From contig NZ_CP011029.1 in NCBI RefSeq assembly GCF_002221525.1, positions 310,001 through 374,000 of the forward strand: a stretch of DNA of 64,000 nucleotides, given 5' to 3'. The notes beneath the pieces were generated by a model. It made no database searches. It was not told the DNA's origin and saw only the letters and a list, made by a program, of their open reading frames with translations. Positions 8,866 to 17,180 of this stretch are shown one piece after another. Within the stretch, counting starts at the first letter, position 1, and every line of letters begins with the position of its first letter. The position numbers and the translations under genes are program-made. The stretch is from Pseudoalteromonas espejiana DSM 9414 (GTDB lineage Bacteria; Pseudomonadota; Gammaproteobacteria; Enterobacterales; Alteromonadaceae).

Positions 8866-8903
8866 AGCGAGCCTGTATCATCAATATGTTAAGGCTCGCT
8901 TAT
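8866..8903 (+). terminator. Possible terminator after rof
   Basis: Eight-pair stem AGCGAGCC / GGCTCGCT with a 19-base loop, 34 bp after the rof stop. The T-run after the stem is poor, so strength is doubtful. The following 270 bp (to 9182) are AT-rich, with a GGGG/CCCC hairpin near 9122-9141 and a GTTAGC core near 9162. Confidence 0.5.
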
Positions 8904-9182
8904 CTGCCCAATGCTTTAGCTCATACGTGCTAAATGCCCAAAGCCAAAATTCACCATTAGAATGAACTGTTCACATAAACAGCTATTTTGACTTTGTCCA
9001 ATAACATTATTAAAAGTCGTTTTGGTGCAAAATAAACAAAGGTTTTTAACTGCATGCCTAATTGCTTGTTTACATTGCAATTATTTAGTGGAATTATTGA
9101 GCGATGTAATATACGCCGTTTTGGGGTGTTATAAACCCCCTAAGTGGTGTTCAATAAGCTGTTAGCTGTACTTGGAGTTCTG

Positions 9183-9557
9183 ATGAAAATATGGATATTA
9201 ACTTTTCTTTCTAGCTTTTCTTTTTTAGGGCACTGTAATACTGAACACCCACCAGAAAAAGGTGCTAACCCTGTTATAAAAGCAATGGAGTGTTTGCGTA
9301 ATGTTCCTGATAGTGCAATTACAAACCCAGAGCACCTTGTTGCTAAAGAGCTATCGCTAATGACTAGTGTAATTGAAAACATAACTCTCGAACTTGGTAC
9401 AAATACTAAGGAACAAAAAGAGTTTAGAGAGCTATACAAAGTTGCATACAAACACTGCCCAAAAGAAATAAACATCCTTAAAGCTGGGTATAGAAGTACA
9501 GCTAAAAACAGTTTGCTCGGTTTCGCTTCGCTACACATTTTAGCAAACAATTTTTAG
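9183..9557 (+). CDS. Small exported hypothetical protein in an integron-like cassette group
   Basis: 124 residues from ATG at 9183, which has a TTGGAG ribosome site; a longer GTG-initiated reading from 9144 is less likely because it would precede the signal peptide. Residues 1-17 form a hydrophobic signal peptide ending in LGHC. The remainder is hydrophilic with two further Cys (MECLR, KHCPKE). Not recognised. It follows a GTTAGC core (about 9162-9167) and lies 35 bp before the DUF2569 gene, with only a short GCCCC/GGGGC hairpin between. The two may share one cassette that ends in the attC at 10071-10133. Confidence 0.65.
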   Translation: MKIWILTFLSSFSFLGHCNTEHPPEKGANPVIKAMECLRNVPDSAITNPEHLVAKELSLMTSVIENITLELGTNTKEQKEFRELYKVAYKHCPKEINILKAGYRSTAKNSLLGFASLHILANNF

Positions 9558-9592
9558 CCCCTTATTGGGGCGATAGGCATCAAGGAGATACC

Positions 9593-10123
9593 GTGAGTAA
9601 TAATGAAGAACTTAAAGGGCTGTCCGGTTGGCTTATATTAGTTGGTATTGGAGTCGTAATGGGCCCAATCAGGCTCTTTGCTACAACCTTTCCTTTATTC
9701 CAACCAATATTCAGTGATGGTACGTGGGAAGCTTTAACGACCGTTGGCTCGGAAGCATACAGTCCATTTTGGGCTCCACTTATAATTGGTGAAATTGTAT
9801 ATAACGTAGCAATGTTTGCTGCCCTAATATATTTAGCATTTCTATTTTTCTCCAAGAACTATAGGTTTCCCTTCACTTACATCTTAATAGTGGTGATTTC
9901 ATTGATTTTTATACCCTTAGACTCATGGCTAGTTCAGTTTGCAATGCCTGATGAGCCCATTTGGGACACAGAGACAGCTAAAGAATTTTTCAGAGTTCTG
10001 ATAGGCGGAATAATCTGGGTACCGTATTTGCTTTTATCTAAAAGGGTTAAGGCAACTTTCGTTGAAAAAATGCCTAACAAATCAAGTCAGCAGAACGCCA
10101 GCGAAGCTGGCGCCTCAGCTTGA
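9593..10123 (+). CDS. DUF2569 membrane protein encoded in an integron-type cassette
   Basis: 176 residues from GTG, with a strong AAGGAGAT ribosome site. It matches DUF2569: N-terminal LKGLSGWLILVGIGVVMGPI, then the typical GTWEALT and SEAYSPFWAPLIIGEIVYN segments, and four membrane helices. The final codons (NKSSQQNASEAGASA) are read from inside the attC hairpin, so the C-terminal tail derives from the recombination site. That is common for cassette genes whose stop lies in the attC. Function of DUF2569 is unknown. Context: small orphan genes bracketed by integron core sites. Confidence 0.85.
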   Translation: MSNNEELKGLSGWLILVGIGVVMGPIRLFATTFPLFQPIFSDGTWEALTTVGSEAYSPFWAPLIIGEIVYNVAMFAALIYLAFLFFSKNYRFPFTYILIVVISLIFIPLDSWLVQFAMPDEPIWDTETAKEFFRVLIGGIIWVPYLLLSKRVKATFVEKMPNKSSQQNASEAGASA

Positions 10124-10133
10124 GGCGTTAGCA
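10071..10133. other. Integron attC recombination site
   Basis: 63-bp imperfect palindrome beginning with TGCCTAAC (fits RYYYAAC) and ending in GCGTTAGCA (GTT core). The inner arms TCAAGTCAG / CTCAGCTTGA pair with an extra base on one side, and the centre is a strong GCCAGC-GAA-GCTGGC stem. These are the parts expected of a short folded attC. No integrase gene is in the window. The right-hand core differs from the perfect complement of the left one by a base, as expected when the core half comes from the next cassette. Confidence 0.8.
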
Positions 10134-10172
10134 TTCAAATCTACAGTCTAATTATATTGCTAAAGGATTATC

Positions 10173-10586
10173 TTGAAATACTCTAGGGTTTTACTCTTTT
10201 CAGTAGGTTTGTATTTTTTACTAGTTACTCTGTCCACAATAGCAACGTTGATTGTTGGCTTTGATGAGATGATTCAAAGCACATCATACATTTATACTCA
10301 ATACGTCCTCGGTTTTGTAGCCTCTTTAATCGTTTATTTATATCTAGGGTATAGGCAAACAGTGAGTCCGTATAAACAAGCCTTTTTAGTTGCGGCTGTT
10401 TATTGGTTTATTAACTTAAGTGTCGGTGCCTTACTATATATACTGTTAGAAATAACAATAGAGCCCTTAATATATTTGATTCCAGCTTTGCTGCATGTAA
10501 TCGCTGTTTTATTAGGGACGCTACTTGGTATTCAATTACGTAGTAAGAAAATAAAGCGTAATAAAAAATTGTTAATCAGAACCTAA
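10173..10586 (+). CDS. Small four-helix hypothetical membrane protein
   Basis: 137 residues starting at TTG (10173), preceded by an AAAGGA ribosome site 8 bases upstream. Four hydrophobic helices are visible (about 5-28, 38-57, 66-90, 96-120), with a very basic C-terminal tail (RSKKIKRNKK) that should be cytoplasmic. Not recognised by family. It begins 40 bp after the attC core GTTAGCA, which fits the first gene of an integron cassette, but I do not find a convincing attC at its own 3' end. It is followed by 98 bp before the SDR gene. Confidence 0.65.
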   Translation: MKYSRVLLFSVGLYFLLVTLSTIATLIVGFDEMIQSTSYIYTQYVLGFVASLIVYLYLGYRQTVSPYKQAFLVAAVYWFINLSVGALLYILLEITIEPLIYLIPALLHVIAVLLGTLLGIQLRSKKIKRNKKLLIRT

Positions 10587-10684
10587 ACAGCTGGTATGGC
10601 TCCTGTATTGCTAATTTATGCCAACTACTTATTGTTTAGCAAAGCATTCCACGTTCCTCCAGCATCACTATTTAAGGATGACTA

Positions 10685-11437
10685 ATGAATAATTTAAAAG
10701 TGGTTTTAATAACGGGCGGAGGCCGAGGTATTGGTGCTGCTACATCTAAATTATTTGCATCAAAAGGGTATGCTGTTTGTATCAATTACAAGTCTAATCG
10801 AGCTTCGGCTGAAGCTGTCGCAAGTGATATTAGGGCTGCGGGTAATCGTTGTATTACAGTCCAAGCAGATGTTTCGGTTGAGAATGATGTAGTAATGCTG
10901 TTTAAAAAAATTGATGCAGAGCTAGGCCCTCTATCAGTACTTGTTAATAACGCTGGTATTTTACGTAAGCAGTCGCGTTTGGTGGATTTAACAGCCGAGA
11001 GAATTAATACTATTTTAGCAAACAACGTGACTAGTTACTTCTTGTGCTGCCGAGAGGCCATCAAACGTATGTCTACACGTCATGGCGGAAACGGAGGTGT
11101 TATTGTAAATGTTTCATCGGGGGCATCTCGTTCAGGTTCACCGAATGAATATATTGATTATGCTGCCTCAAAAGGGGCTATAGATACACTCACCAAAGGA
11201 TTATCACTAGAAGTTGCCTGTGAAGGCATTAGAGTTAACTGTGTCCGTCCTGGGCTAATTAATACGCAAATGCACGCTGATGGTGGTGAACCAGAAAGAG
11301 TAGAGAGGTTAAAAGAGCTTATTCCTCTTAAGCGTGGAGGTGAACCCGAGGAGGTGGCCGAAGCTATTTATTGGCTTTCATCAGCAAAGTCATCGTTTTC
11401 GACAGGGAATTTTTTAGATTTATGTGGTGGACTTTAA
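10685..11437 (+). CDS. Short-chain dehydrogenase/reductase, YgfF-like
   Basis: 250 residues, classical SDR. The NAD(P) motif TGGGRGIG is at residues 10-17, NNAG at 88-91, catalytic Ser about 144-145, and Tyr159-x-x-x-Lys163 in IDYAASKGA. The closest recognised relative is E. coli YgfF (same TAERIN, SYFLCCREAIKRM and SLEVACEGIRVNCVRPG blocks), annotated as a glucose-1-dehydrogenase-like oxidoreductase with unproven substrate. An Asn after the second beta strand (INYKSNRAS) suggests NADP preference. Monocistronic, with an AAGGA ribosome site. It sits beside the cassette group but shows no attC at either end, so it is probably native. Confidence 0.88.
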   Translation: MNNLKVVLITGGGRGIGAATSKLFASKGYAVCINYKSNRASAEAVASDIRAAGNRCITVQADVSVENDVVMLFKKIDAELGPLSVLVNNAGILRKQSRLVDLTAERINTILANNVTSYFLCCREAIKRMSTRHGGNGGVIVNVSSGASRSGSPNEYIDYAASKGAIDTLTKGLSLEVACEGIRVNCVRPGLINTQMHADGGEPERVERLKELIPLKRGGEPEEVAEAIYWLSSAKSSFSTGNFLDLCGGL

Positions 11438-11831
11438 TACACAACAAGCCAATGTAATGGGTATTTCTCACGCTAAGCACTTTTTATTGGATGTTATAAG
11501 TTAACTGGGGGGAATATGCTACTCGATAGCTCAGCTCCTGTTTAGAAGTCTGCATTAATGAGGCGTTTTTAAAGCGCAGTAGTGACGCATAGATTAATAT
11601 TACGATTTAAAAGCATGCAGTAACTAAGCTTTAACTAAGTAAAAGCTTTGTCAGCCGCATTTATTAAACACAACTATTCAAACATAACCTCCCAAACATA
11701 ACTAAGCCAAATAACGTTATTTTAGTAAACGCGAGTTCATATTACGGTGTGTAATATCTTTACACGCATTTTAAGTTAAGCGCTTGTAGTGGGCGCTTAT
11801 TTTTAGACTCATTTTACTAGAGATACTCTTT
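11438..11831 (+). other. Intergenic leader of opgG
   Basis: 394 bp without a credible ORF. It contains the 3' end of the SDR transcript and the leader of the opgG gene. I see no strong hairpin terminator, repeat or operator. The AGAGA-type ribosome site of opgG is at the right end. Confidence 0.5.
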
Positions 11832-13370
11832 ATGAAGTTAAAGTTATTTATTGCCGCTATTATTTCTACCTCTATGTCGTTACACGCAGAGCCAGCTCAA
11901 GCAAGTGCCAATTTTACATTTGAAGACCTAAAAGCAATGGCAAAAGCCTCAGCTGAAAAGCCCTATACGCCAACTGCAGTACCAGCCCCTGAGCTTATTG
12001 ATAAAATTACCTACGACGAGCACTGGAAAATACGCTTTAAAGAAGGTGAAACCTTATACCCAAATGGTAAAAAAGCACCTTTGCAATTATTTTACCCTGG
12101 GCGATATTTTCCTGAGCCAGTAAGTATTTATATTAGGGATGATAAAAACAACGTTAAAGAACTGCCTTTTAGTAATGCGCTTTTTGATATGCCCGACGAT
12201 AGCCCAGCCCACGACCTGCCTCAAGGGTTTGGGTTTGCAGGCTTTAGAATTATGCGCCCCGATATAAAACCAGATTGGATATCGTTTTTGGGCGCGTCTT
12301 ATTTTAGAACTGATGGCCCACAAGGGCAATATGGTTTGTCGGCTCGCGGTATTGCAATAAATACAGGCATGAGTGAGCCTGAAGAATTTCCACGCTTTTC
12401 GGCATTCTGGATTGGCCCCGCAGAGAAAAAAGGTGAAAGTGTGTCTGTTTGGGCATTGCTTGAAGGGCCCTCGATCACCGGTGCTTATCGGTTTGGTTTA
12501 AGTAAAGATAACAAAGAAGCCAAAGGCCATATTACCTCTGTGAGTGCTAATTTGTATATGCGCGCCGATGTAGAGCGTTTAGGCATAGCGCCATTAACAA
12601 GTATGTATTGGTACTCAGAAAAAGATAAAACAGAAGCTAAAGATTGGCGCCCGGAAATTCACGATAGTGATGGCTTAGCGATTCATACAGGTTCAGGACA
12701 GTACATTTGGCGACCGTTAAACAACCCTCAGTCGGTATCGACCAATAGCTTTATTGATGAAAATCCTAAAGGCTTTGGTTTAATTCAAAGAGATCGTGAT
12801 TTTAATAACTACCAAGACGATGGCGTATTTTATAATAAACGTTCATCAGCATGGATAAAACCTCAGGGTGATTGGGGTAAAGGTGCTGTACAGCTAGTCG
12901 AAATTCCTACAAAAGATGAAACGTTTGACAATATTGTTGCCTATTGGGTACCTGAAAAAGAGGCGCGTAAAGGCGATGAATTTACGTTTTCTTATGATAT
13001 TGAATGGCGCCCACTCGATCCAAAATCAAAAACATTGGCAAGTGTTGTGAATACTCGCCAAGGGCAGGGCGGAATTCCTGGCCAGCCTATTCCTGAGGGC
13101 GTGAACAAAATGGTGATTGATTTTGAAGGCCCTGTATTTAAAGGGCTCGATAGAGAAAGTGGTATAAAACCTATAGTTGAAGCCAGTAACGGCGAAATAC
13201 TAGAGCCAATTGGCGCTTATCCTATAGTGGGAACAAACCAATGGCGACTAGCGTTTGATTACAAACAATCTAACAATAACCCCGTGCACATTCGCGCGTA
13301 TTTAGTGGATAAAAATGACGAAGCGATAACCGAAACATGGGTAAGTGATGCAAAGGTAACAATTGAATAA
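11832..13370 (+). CDS. opgG: Periplasmic glucan biosynthesis protein OpgG (MdoG)
   Basis: 512 residues with a Sec signal peptide (1-18, ending LHAEP). The large beta-sandwich domain carries the family blocks FTFEDLKAMAKASAEKPY, LFYPGRYFPEPV, FGFAGFRI, FLGASYFRTDG, QYGLSARGIAI and FPRFSAFWIGPA, followed by the C-terminal Ig-like domain. OpgG acts in the periplasm on osmoregulated periplasmic glucan backbones synthesised by the membrane glucosyltransferase OpgH. The Sec rather than twin-arginine leader favours OpgG over OpgD. In enterics opgG is followed by opgH; here no opgH lies nearby, so the gene is either an orphan whose partner is elsewhere or a paralog. Length is normal. Confidence 0.92.
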   Translation: MKLKLFIAAIISTSMSLHAEPAQASANFTFEDLKAMAKASAEKPYTPTAVPAPELIDKITYDEHWKIRFKEGETLYPNGKKAPLQLFYPGRYFPEPVSIYIRDDKNNVKELPFSNALFDMPDDSPAHDLPQGFGFAGFRIMRPDIKPDWISFLGASYFRTDGPQGQYGLSARGIAINTGMSEPEEFPRFSAFWIGPAEKKGESVSVWALLEGPSITGAYRFGLSKDNKEAKGHITSVSANLYMRADVERLGIAPLTSMYWYSEKDKTEAKDWRPEIHDSDGLAIHTGSGQYIWRPLNNPQSVSTNSFIDENPKGFGLIQRDRDFNNYQDDGVFYNKRSSAWIKPQGDWGKGAVQLVEIPTKDETFDNIVAYWVPEKEARKGDEFTFSYDIEWRPLDPKSKTLASVVNTRQGQGGIPGQPIPEGVNKMVIDFEGPVFKGLDRESGIKPIVEASNGEILEPIGAYPIVGTNQWRLAFDYKQSNNNPVHIRAYLVDKNDEAITETWVSDAKVTIE

Positions 13371-13453
13371 GTAAAGCTAAGGTTCAATCATCGTTAAAGT
13401 AAAATGAAGGGTTATATATTGCGATGCTTTATATAGCCCTTCAAATTTTAAAG

Positions 13454-13615
13454 CTATTTTTTATGTTTGAATTTTACCCAAACGGTTTTGAGTATTATTG
13501 CAGCTGTAATTAATAGCATTATTGAAAAGGTGTGTTGACCAAAAACTTGAAAGACAAGCCAGGTCGCCACAGTTATAAATACACAAGCTATTAGAAATAA
13601 AATATTTTTTAACAT
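13454..13615 (-). CDS. Very small two-helix membrane protein
   Basis: 53 residues from ATG at 13615. I chose this start because a GGAG ribosome site lies about 9 bases upstream; reading from the earlier ATG at 13810 would add a low-complexity basic stretch that does not look like protein. Two hydrophobic segments (about 4-22 and 28-45) are followed by a basic tail (KFKHKK). Not recognised. It is convergent with opgG and isolated. Moderate confidence that it is translated. Confidence 0.45.
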   Translation of the reverse strand: MLKNILFLIACVFITVATWLVFQVFGQHTFSIMLLITAAIILKTVWVKFKHKK

Positions 13616-14014
13616 CCAATGTTCTCCACACCTCAATTTATATATTTTAGTTTCTATTAAACTAACTTTAAAACCTAAAATTAGCTTAAAACTTACGAGT
13701 AACCAGTTATATTGCTTCACACAATTGTAGTTTATTAATTTGTTGCTAAACCTATAGCGAGGCCTATTTTCAGTATATATAATTACAAAAAGTAAAAACA
13801 CTTTATTCACCTAGTTGCCCAACCTGCACTCATTTACCTTGATAAACCCTATTTTATAGATAAAATGTCGCACTTCTTTAAATAATACTGCCTTTTTATT
13901 GCTCATGGAGTAGTTTGTGGTGGTATTAATAGATGTAGATATTAAGCGTGTAATTTTAAGGCTTGTTATGTGCTCTATACATTTATAAAAATTTCACGCT
14001 AGGATAAAACGGTT

Positions 14015-14575
14015 TTGATAATATTAAACAACGATTTACTAATAGGTAAAGGGGCCCATAGAGCTTGTTACAGGCACCCAGATACAGATAACTTATGTAT
14101 TAAAGTAAGTCATGAAGGGTTCTCTCATGAACAAGAGGAAGAGCTTGCATATTATCAGCGTCTTAATAACAAAAAAATTCAGTGGGATTTATTAACGCGC
14201 TATTATGGTGTGGTAGAAACCAATATTGGTAAAGGCTATGTGTTTGACTTAGTAGTCGATTCTAATAATCAAACTTCTAAAACGCTAGAGCATTATTTAA
14301 ATGAGCCAAATAGTGAAGCGTTAGCGGCTCCGCTATTAAAGTTAAAAGATTATTTAATACAAAACTTAGTTATTACCAAAGAAATAAAGCCCAGAAACAT
14401 TGCCTGTATTAATAACAACGGCACCATTGAAAGCTGTGTCATTGTTGATGATATTGGCAATACCGAGTTTTTTCCTATTAGTAATTACGTGAGCACAATG
14501 GCCAAGCGTAAAATAGCTAGAAAATGGCAGCGCTTTGAGGCGAGTTTAAACAAGCAAGGCCTATACCTTAAATAA
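14015..14575 (+). CDS. yrbL: YrbL-like (PhoP-regulon) kinase-fold protein
   Basis: 186 residues matching E. coli YrbL, the Mg-responsive, PhoP-regulated protein that has a protein-kinase-like fold. Shared blocks: GKGAHRACYRHPDTDNLCIKV (nucleotide loop and beta-3 Lys), an Arg-Tyr-Tyr-Gly-Val-Val-Glu-Thr segment, GKGYVFDLVVD (hinge), then TKEIKPRNIAC (catalytic-loop analogue, with K-P-R-N in place of H-R-D-x-x-x-x-N) and IVDDIGN (DFG position). Start codon is TTG at 14015 with weak ribosome-site support. Biochemical role unknown. It is convergent with the ureide operon; a TAAGTGC / GCACTTA hairpin around 14613-14639 lies between and may terminate both transcripts. Confidence 0.82.
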   Translation: MIILNNDLLIGKGAHRACYRHPDTDNLCIKVSHEGFSHEQEEELAYYQRLNNKKIQWDLLTRYYGVVETNIGKGYVFDLVVDSNNQTSKTLEHYLNEPNSEALAAPLLKLKDYLIQNLVITKEIKPRNIACINNNGTIESCVIVDDIGNTEFFPISNYVSTMAKRKIARKWQRFEASLNKQGLYLK

Positions 14576-14646
14576 GCGTTTAAATACGGCCATGTTATTT
14601 AACTCCCTTATGCTAAGTGCTTTGCCATGCATTGCACTTACTTTAA

Positions 14647-15933
14647 CTACTTCTCAAGCTCTTTAATGTAAAGCACAAGTGCACTGTACATTACGCTAAG
14701 GGCTTTAGTTACATCATCATCAATAACAGCTTCGGCTGGGTGATGGCTTATGCCGCCAGGGCTGCGTATAAAGAGCATTCCAACAGGGCAAACAGGGGCT
14801 ATGGCCATGGCGTCGTGCCCAGCGCCTGATGCAAGTGAAGGTGAGGCTTGGTTATTGAGTTTGCATGCACTAGTAAATAAATGCTGAATTTGAGTATCGC
14901 ACGCAACGGCATTGGCCGCGTGTGTCCATTGCCAATCAAGCGTTAAATTACGCGATGTTGCAATTTGATCTGCTCGTGTGTGTATTGCATTAAGTAATAT
15001 GGCTAGGTCGTCATCGTTTTGAGCGCGTGCATCAAGGCTAATGGTGGTTTTACCGGCAATAACGTTTGTAGCGCCTGGGCGTGCTTGAATTTGCCCAACG
15101 GTGGCAACTTCGCCATTACTCGCACTTTTTGCTAGCTGCTCTATGGCAAGCGTCAGTTCGGCGCAACCTGCTAACGAATCCTGACGTAAATTCATAGGCG
15201 TAGTACCAGCGTGGCCGCTCTGACCTGTTAGGGTGATCATAGCGCGCTTTGCCCCTGCAATGGCAGTGACTATGCCTAACGCCTGATTTACCGACTCAAG
15301 CACGGGGCCTTGCTCTATGTGGGTTTCCCAGTAACCGAGTAACTCATTTTTGTTTAGTGCTGCTTTTGCATAGTTTGCGGGGTTTAGGCCAAAGTCGAGC
15401 ATGGCTTGGCGCATAGTAATGCCGTTTGTATCTTCTATATTTAACCACTGCGGGTCAAACTCGTTTGCCAGTGCTTTTGAGCCAATTAATGTGGTGGCAA
15501 AGCGGGTGCCTTCTTCATCACAAAAACCCACAACATCTAAATGAAACGGTAAATCAAGCTTAAGTGTATGCGCAAGGGCGGCTATTTCAATACCGAGTAA
15601 CACACCTAAAATGCCATCAAATGCACCTGCATTGGGTACGGTGTCGAGGTGTGAGCCAATAATTAAGCGTTTAGCGTTTGGGTTTGACGATTTTAGCCGA
15701 CCCCATAGATTGCCTACTTCGTCTTGCCACGATTGCATACCCGCCTCAGCCATCCACGCGGCAGTAACGCTATTACACTCTTTGTGCTCTTTTGATAAAT
15801 ACACGCGGTGAATGCCGCCTTGCATTTGCGATAGGCCACTGAGTGTTTTACAGCGCGCTAAGGCGCGCGCAGCATAGGTGTTAGCTAGCTCATTATTTAA
15901 TAATGGCGTTAGAGAGGGGCTTGCAATCGTCAT
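14647..15933 (-). CDS. hpxK: Allantoate amidohydrolase-type M20 hydrolase (HpxK-like)
   Basis: 428 residues, M20/hydantoinase-carbamoylase family. The dinuclear metal ligands can be read: His95 and Asp97 (SHLDTVP), Asp106 (GAFDG), Glu140-Glu141 (CDEEGTRF), a His near 205 (HIEQGP) and a C-terminal His (GAGHDAM). The family includes allantoate amidohydrolase, ureidoglycolate hydrolase and N-carbamoyl-amino-acid hydrolases. The adjacent aminotransferase and oxamate-hydrolase-like genes favour allantoate to ureidoglycine plus CO2 and ammonia in the cytoplasm. It is the last gene of a five-gene minus-strand operon, 14 bp after the aminotransferase. Exact substrate is an inference from context. Confidence 0.8.
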   Translation of the reverse strand: MTIASPSLTPLLNNELANTYAARALARCKTLSGLSQMQGGIHRVYLSKEHKECNSVTAAWMAEAGMQSWQDEVGNLWGRLKSSNPNAKRLIIGSHLDTVPNAGAFDGILGVLLGIEIAALAHTLKLDLPFHLDVVGFCDEEGTRFATTLIGSKALANEFDPQWLNIEDTNGITMRQAMLDFGLNPANYAKAALNKNELLGYWETHIEQGPVLESVNQALGIVTAIAGAKRAMITLTGQSGHAGTTPMNLRQDSLAGCAELTLAIEQLAKSASNGEVATVGQIQARPGATNVIAGKTTISLDARAQNDDDLAILLNAIHTRADQIATSRNLTLDWQWTHAANAVACDTQIQHLFTSACKLNNQASPSLASGAGHDAMAIAPVCPVGMLFIRSPGGISHHPAEAVIDDDVTKALSVMYSALVLYIKELEK

Positions 15934-15947
15934 GCTAAATCCTTTTT

Positions 15948-17177
15948 TTATTTATAATGGGCAAGGGCGGCAATAGCGGCTTCGCCTTTAGGGCCTTTGT
16001 AACCGTTGGCATGTAGGCAGGCATCTAAACTTGCCAGTGTTTGCAGTACGGCATCTTTACGAGCGTTGTAACCCATGGTGCCAATACGCCAAATTTTGCC
16101 ATGCAGTGGCCCAAACGAGGTGCCAATTTCAATACCAAAGTCGGTTAGCATTTGTCCGCGTACGTGATCGGCGTTAATGCCCTCGGGGATATACACACCC
16201 ACTACGTTGTTCATTTTATGGTTTAAATCGCCAAATACGTTTAAGCCCAGCGCTTGGATACCCGTTAGCATGGCATCGCCATGTAATTTATGGCGGGCAA
16301 CGCAGTTATCTACGCCTTCTTCAATAACAATACGAGCACATTCTGATGCGCAGTACAGCATGCTGGTGGCTTCGGTATGGTGATTAAGGCGCTCTTCGCC
16401 CCAGTAATTCATGATCATGCCTAAATCAAAGTAGTTAGAGCGTACAAATGGCTCGGTGCCGTCGGTATGCTCTGCGGTACGAATACCCGCTTCTACTTTT
16501 TTACGTTTTTGGATCCAATCGGCGCATTTGTCGCTCAGTGTTAATGGTGCAGAGCCAGAAGGACCACCTAAACATTTTTGCAAACCAACCGAAAGCGCAT
16601 CGAGTCTCCACTCATCGGCAGGTAAATCGTTACCTACAATTGAGGCGGTGGCATCGCAGTAAAATAATACATCGTGCTTTTGGCAAATATCGCCAATGTG
16701 TTCAAGCGGTTGGTTCATGGTTGTTGAAGTATCGCCTTGTACCATAGCAAGTACATGGGGTTTTACATCAACAATGGCTTTTTCTATTTGCTCGGGGGTA
16801 AATACTTCGCCCCACGGTACTTCTATGGTGTGCACTTTTGCGCCTACACGCTCGGCTATTTCAGCAAGCAAGTGGCCAAAGCGCCCCATAATTGGCACAA
16901 GTACTTTATCGCCTGGGCGTAAAATAGAGCATAAAACGGCTTCTATTCCTGCGCGTGATGTACCGTCAACTAACATGGTCCATTCGTTTTGGGTTTTAAA
17001 TATTTCGCGGTAGCGGGCCATGGTTTCGTTCATAAAACCGGTCATTACTGGGTCGTATTGGCCAATTAGCTGCGCCGACATAGCACGTAGTACGCGTGGA
17101 TCTGCGTTAATTGGCCCAGGCCCCATTAGTAAACGCTGCGGCGGGTTTAAAGTTTGAATTTGCGTGTTGCTAAACAT
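15948..17177 (-). CDS. hpxJ: PLP aminotransferase class V, ureidoglycine-glyoxylate type (HpxJ/PucG)
   Basis: 409 residues with the class V fold and the PLP Schiff-base Lys at about 201 (SVGLQKCLGGPSGSAPL). The N-terminal LLMGPGPINADPRVLRAM motif is typical of alanine/serine-glyoxylate aminotransferases and of PucG/HpxJ. The Asp of the PLP nitrogen contact is in YCDATAS. In the Klebsiella hpx and Bacillus puc pathways the enzyme transfers the amino group of ureidoglycine to glyoxylate, giving oxalurate and glycine. Next to an allantoate-amidohydrolase-like gene and an HpxW-like gene this is the most likely role; alanine- or serine-glyoxylate transamination is the alternative. It starts 3 bp after the TauE stop, so the two are translationally close. 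Confidence 0.82.
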   Translation of the reverse strand: MFSNTQIQTLNPPQRLLMGPGPINADPRVLRAMSAQLIGQYDPVMTGFMNETMARYREIFKTQNEWTMLVDGTSRAGIEAVLCSILRPGDKVLVPIMGRFGHLLAEIAERVGAKVHTIEVPWGEVFTPEQIEKAIVDVKPHVLAMVQGDTSTTMNQPLEHIGDICQKHDVLFYCDATASIVGNDLPADEWRLDALSVGLQKCLGGPSGSAPLTLSDKCADWIQKRKKVEAGIRTAEHTDGTEPFVRSNYFDLGMIMNYWGEERLNHHTEATSMLYCASECARIVIEEGVDNCVARHKLHGDAMLTGIQALGLNVFGDLNHKMNNVVGVYIPEGINADHVRGQMLTDFGIEIGTSFGPLHGKIWRIGTMGYNARKDAVLQTLASLDACLHANGYKGPKGEAAIAALAHYK

Positions 17178-17180
17178 GTT

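Noticed and set aside
9140..9550. 136-codon ORF on the minus strand opposite the small exported gene
   Set aside because: It mirrors the plus-strand gene, which has a signal peptide and a ribosome site; the minus-strand reading shows no domain or start signal.
9557..9592. attC between the first two small genes near 9.5 kb
   Set aside because: Only 35 bp with a five-pair GCCCC/GGGGC hairpin and no core boxes; too short for attC.
10583..10645. CTAAACA ... TGTTTAG inverted repeat after the four-helix cassette gene as an attC
   Set aside because: The boxes do not fit RYYYAAC/GTTRRRY and the inner arms pair poorly, so it is not reported as a site.
13454..13810. Long version (118 residues) of the small membrane gene
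   Set aside because: The extra N-terminal part is basic low-complexity sequence from an AT-rich leader; the ATG at 13615 has a GGAG ribosome site and begins at the first membrane helix.
16448..17013. Several 60-105-codon plus-strand ORFs inside the aminotransferase gene
   Set aside because: Antisense shadows of a clearly conserved enzyme; no start signals or domains.
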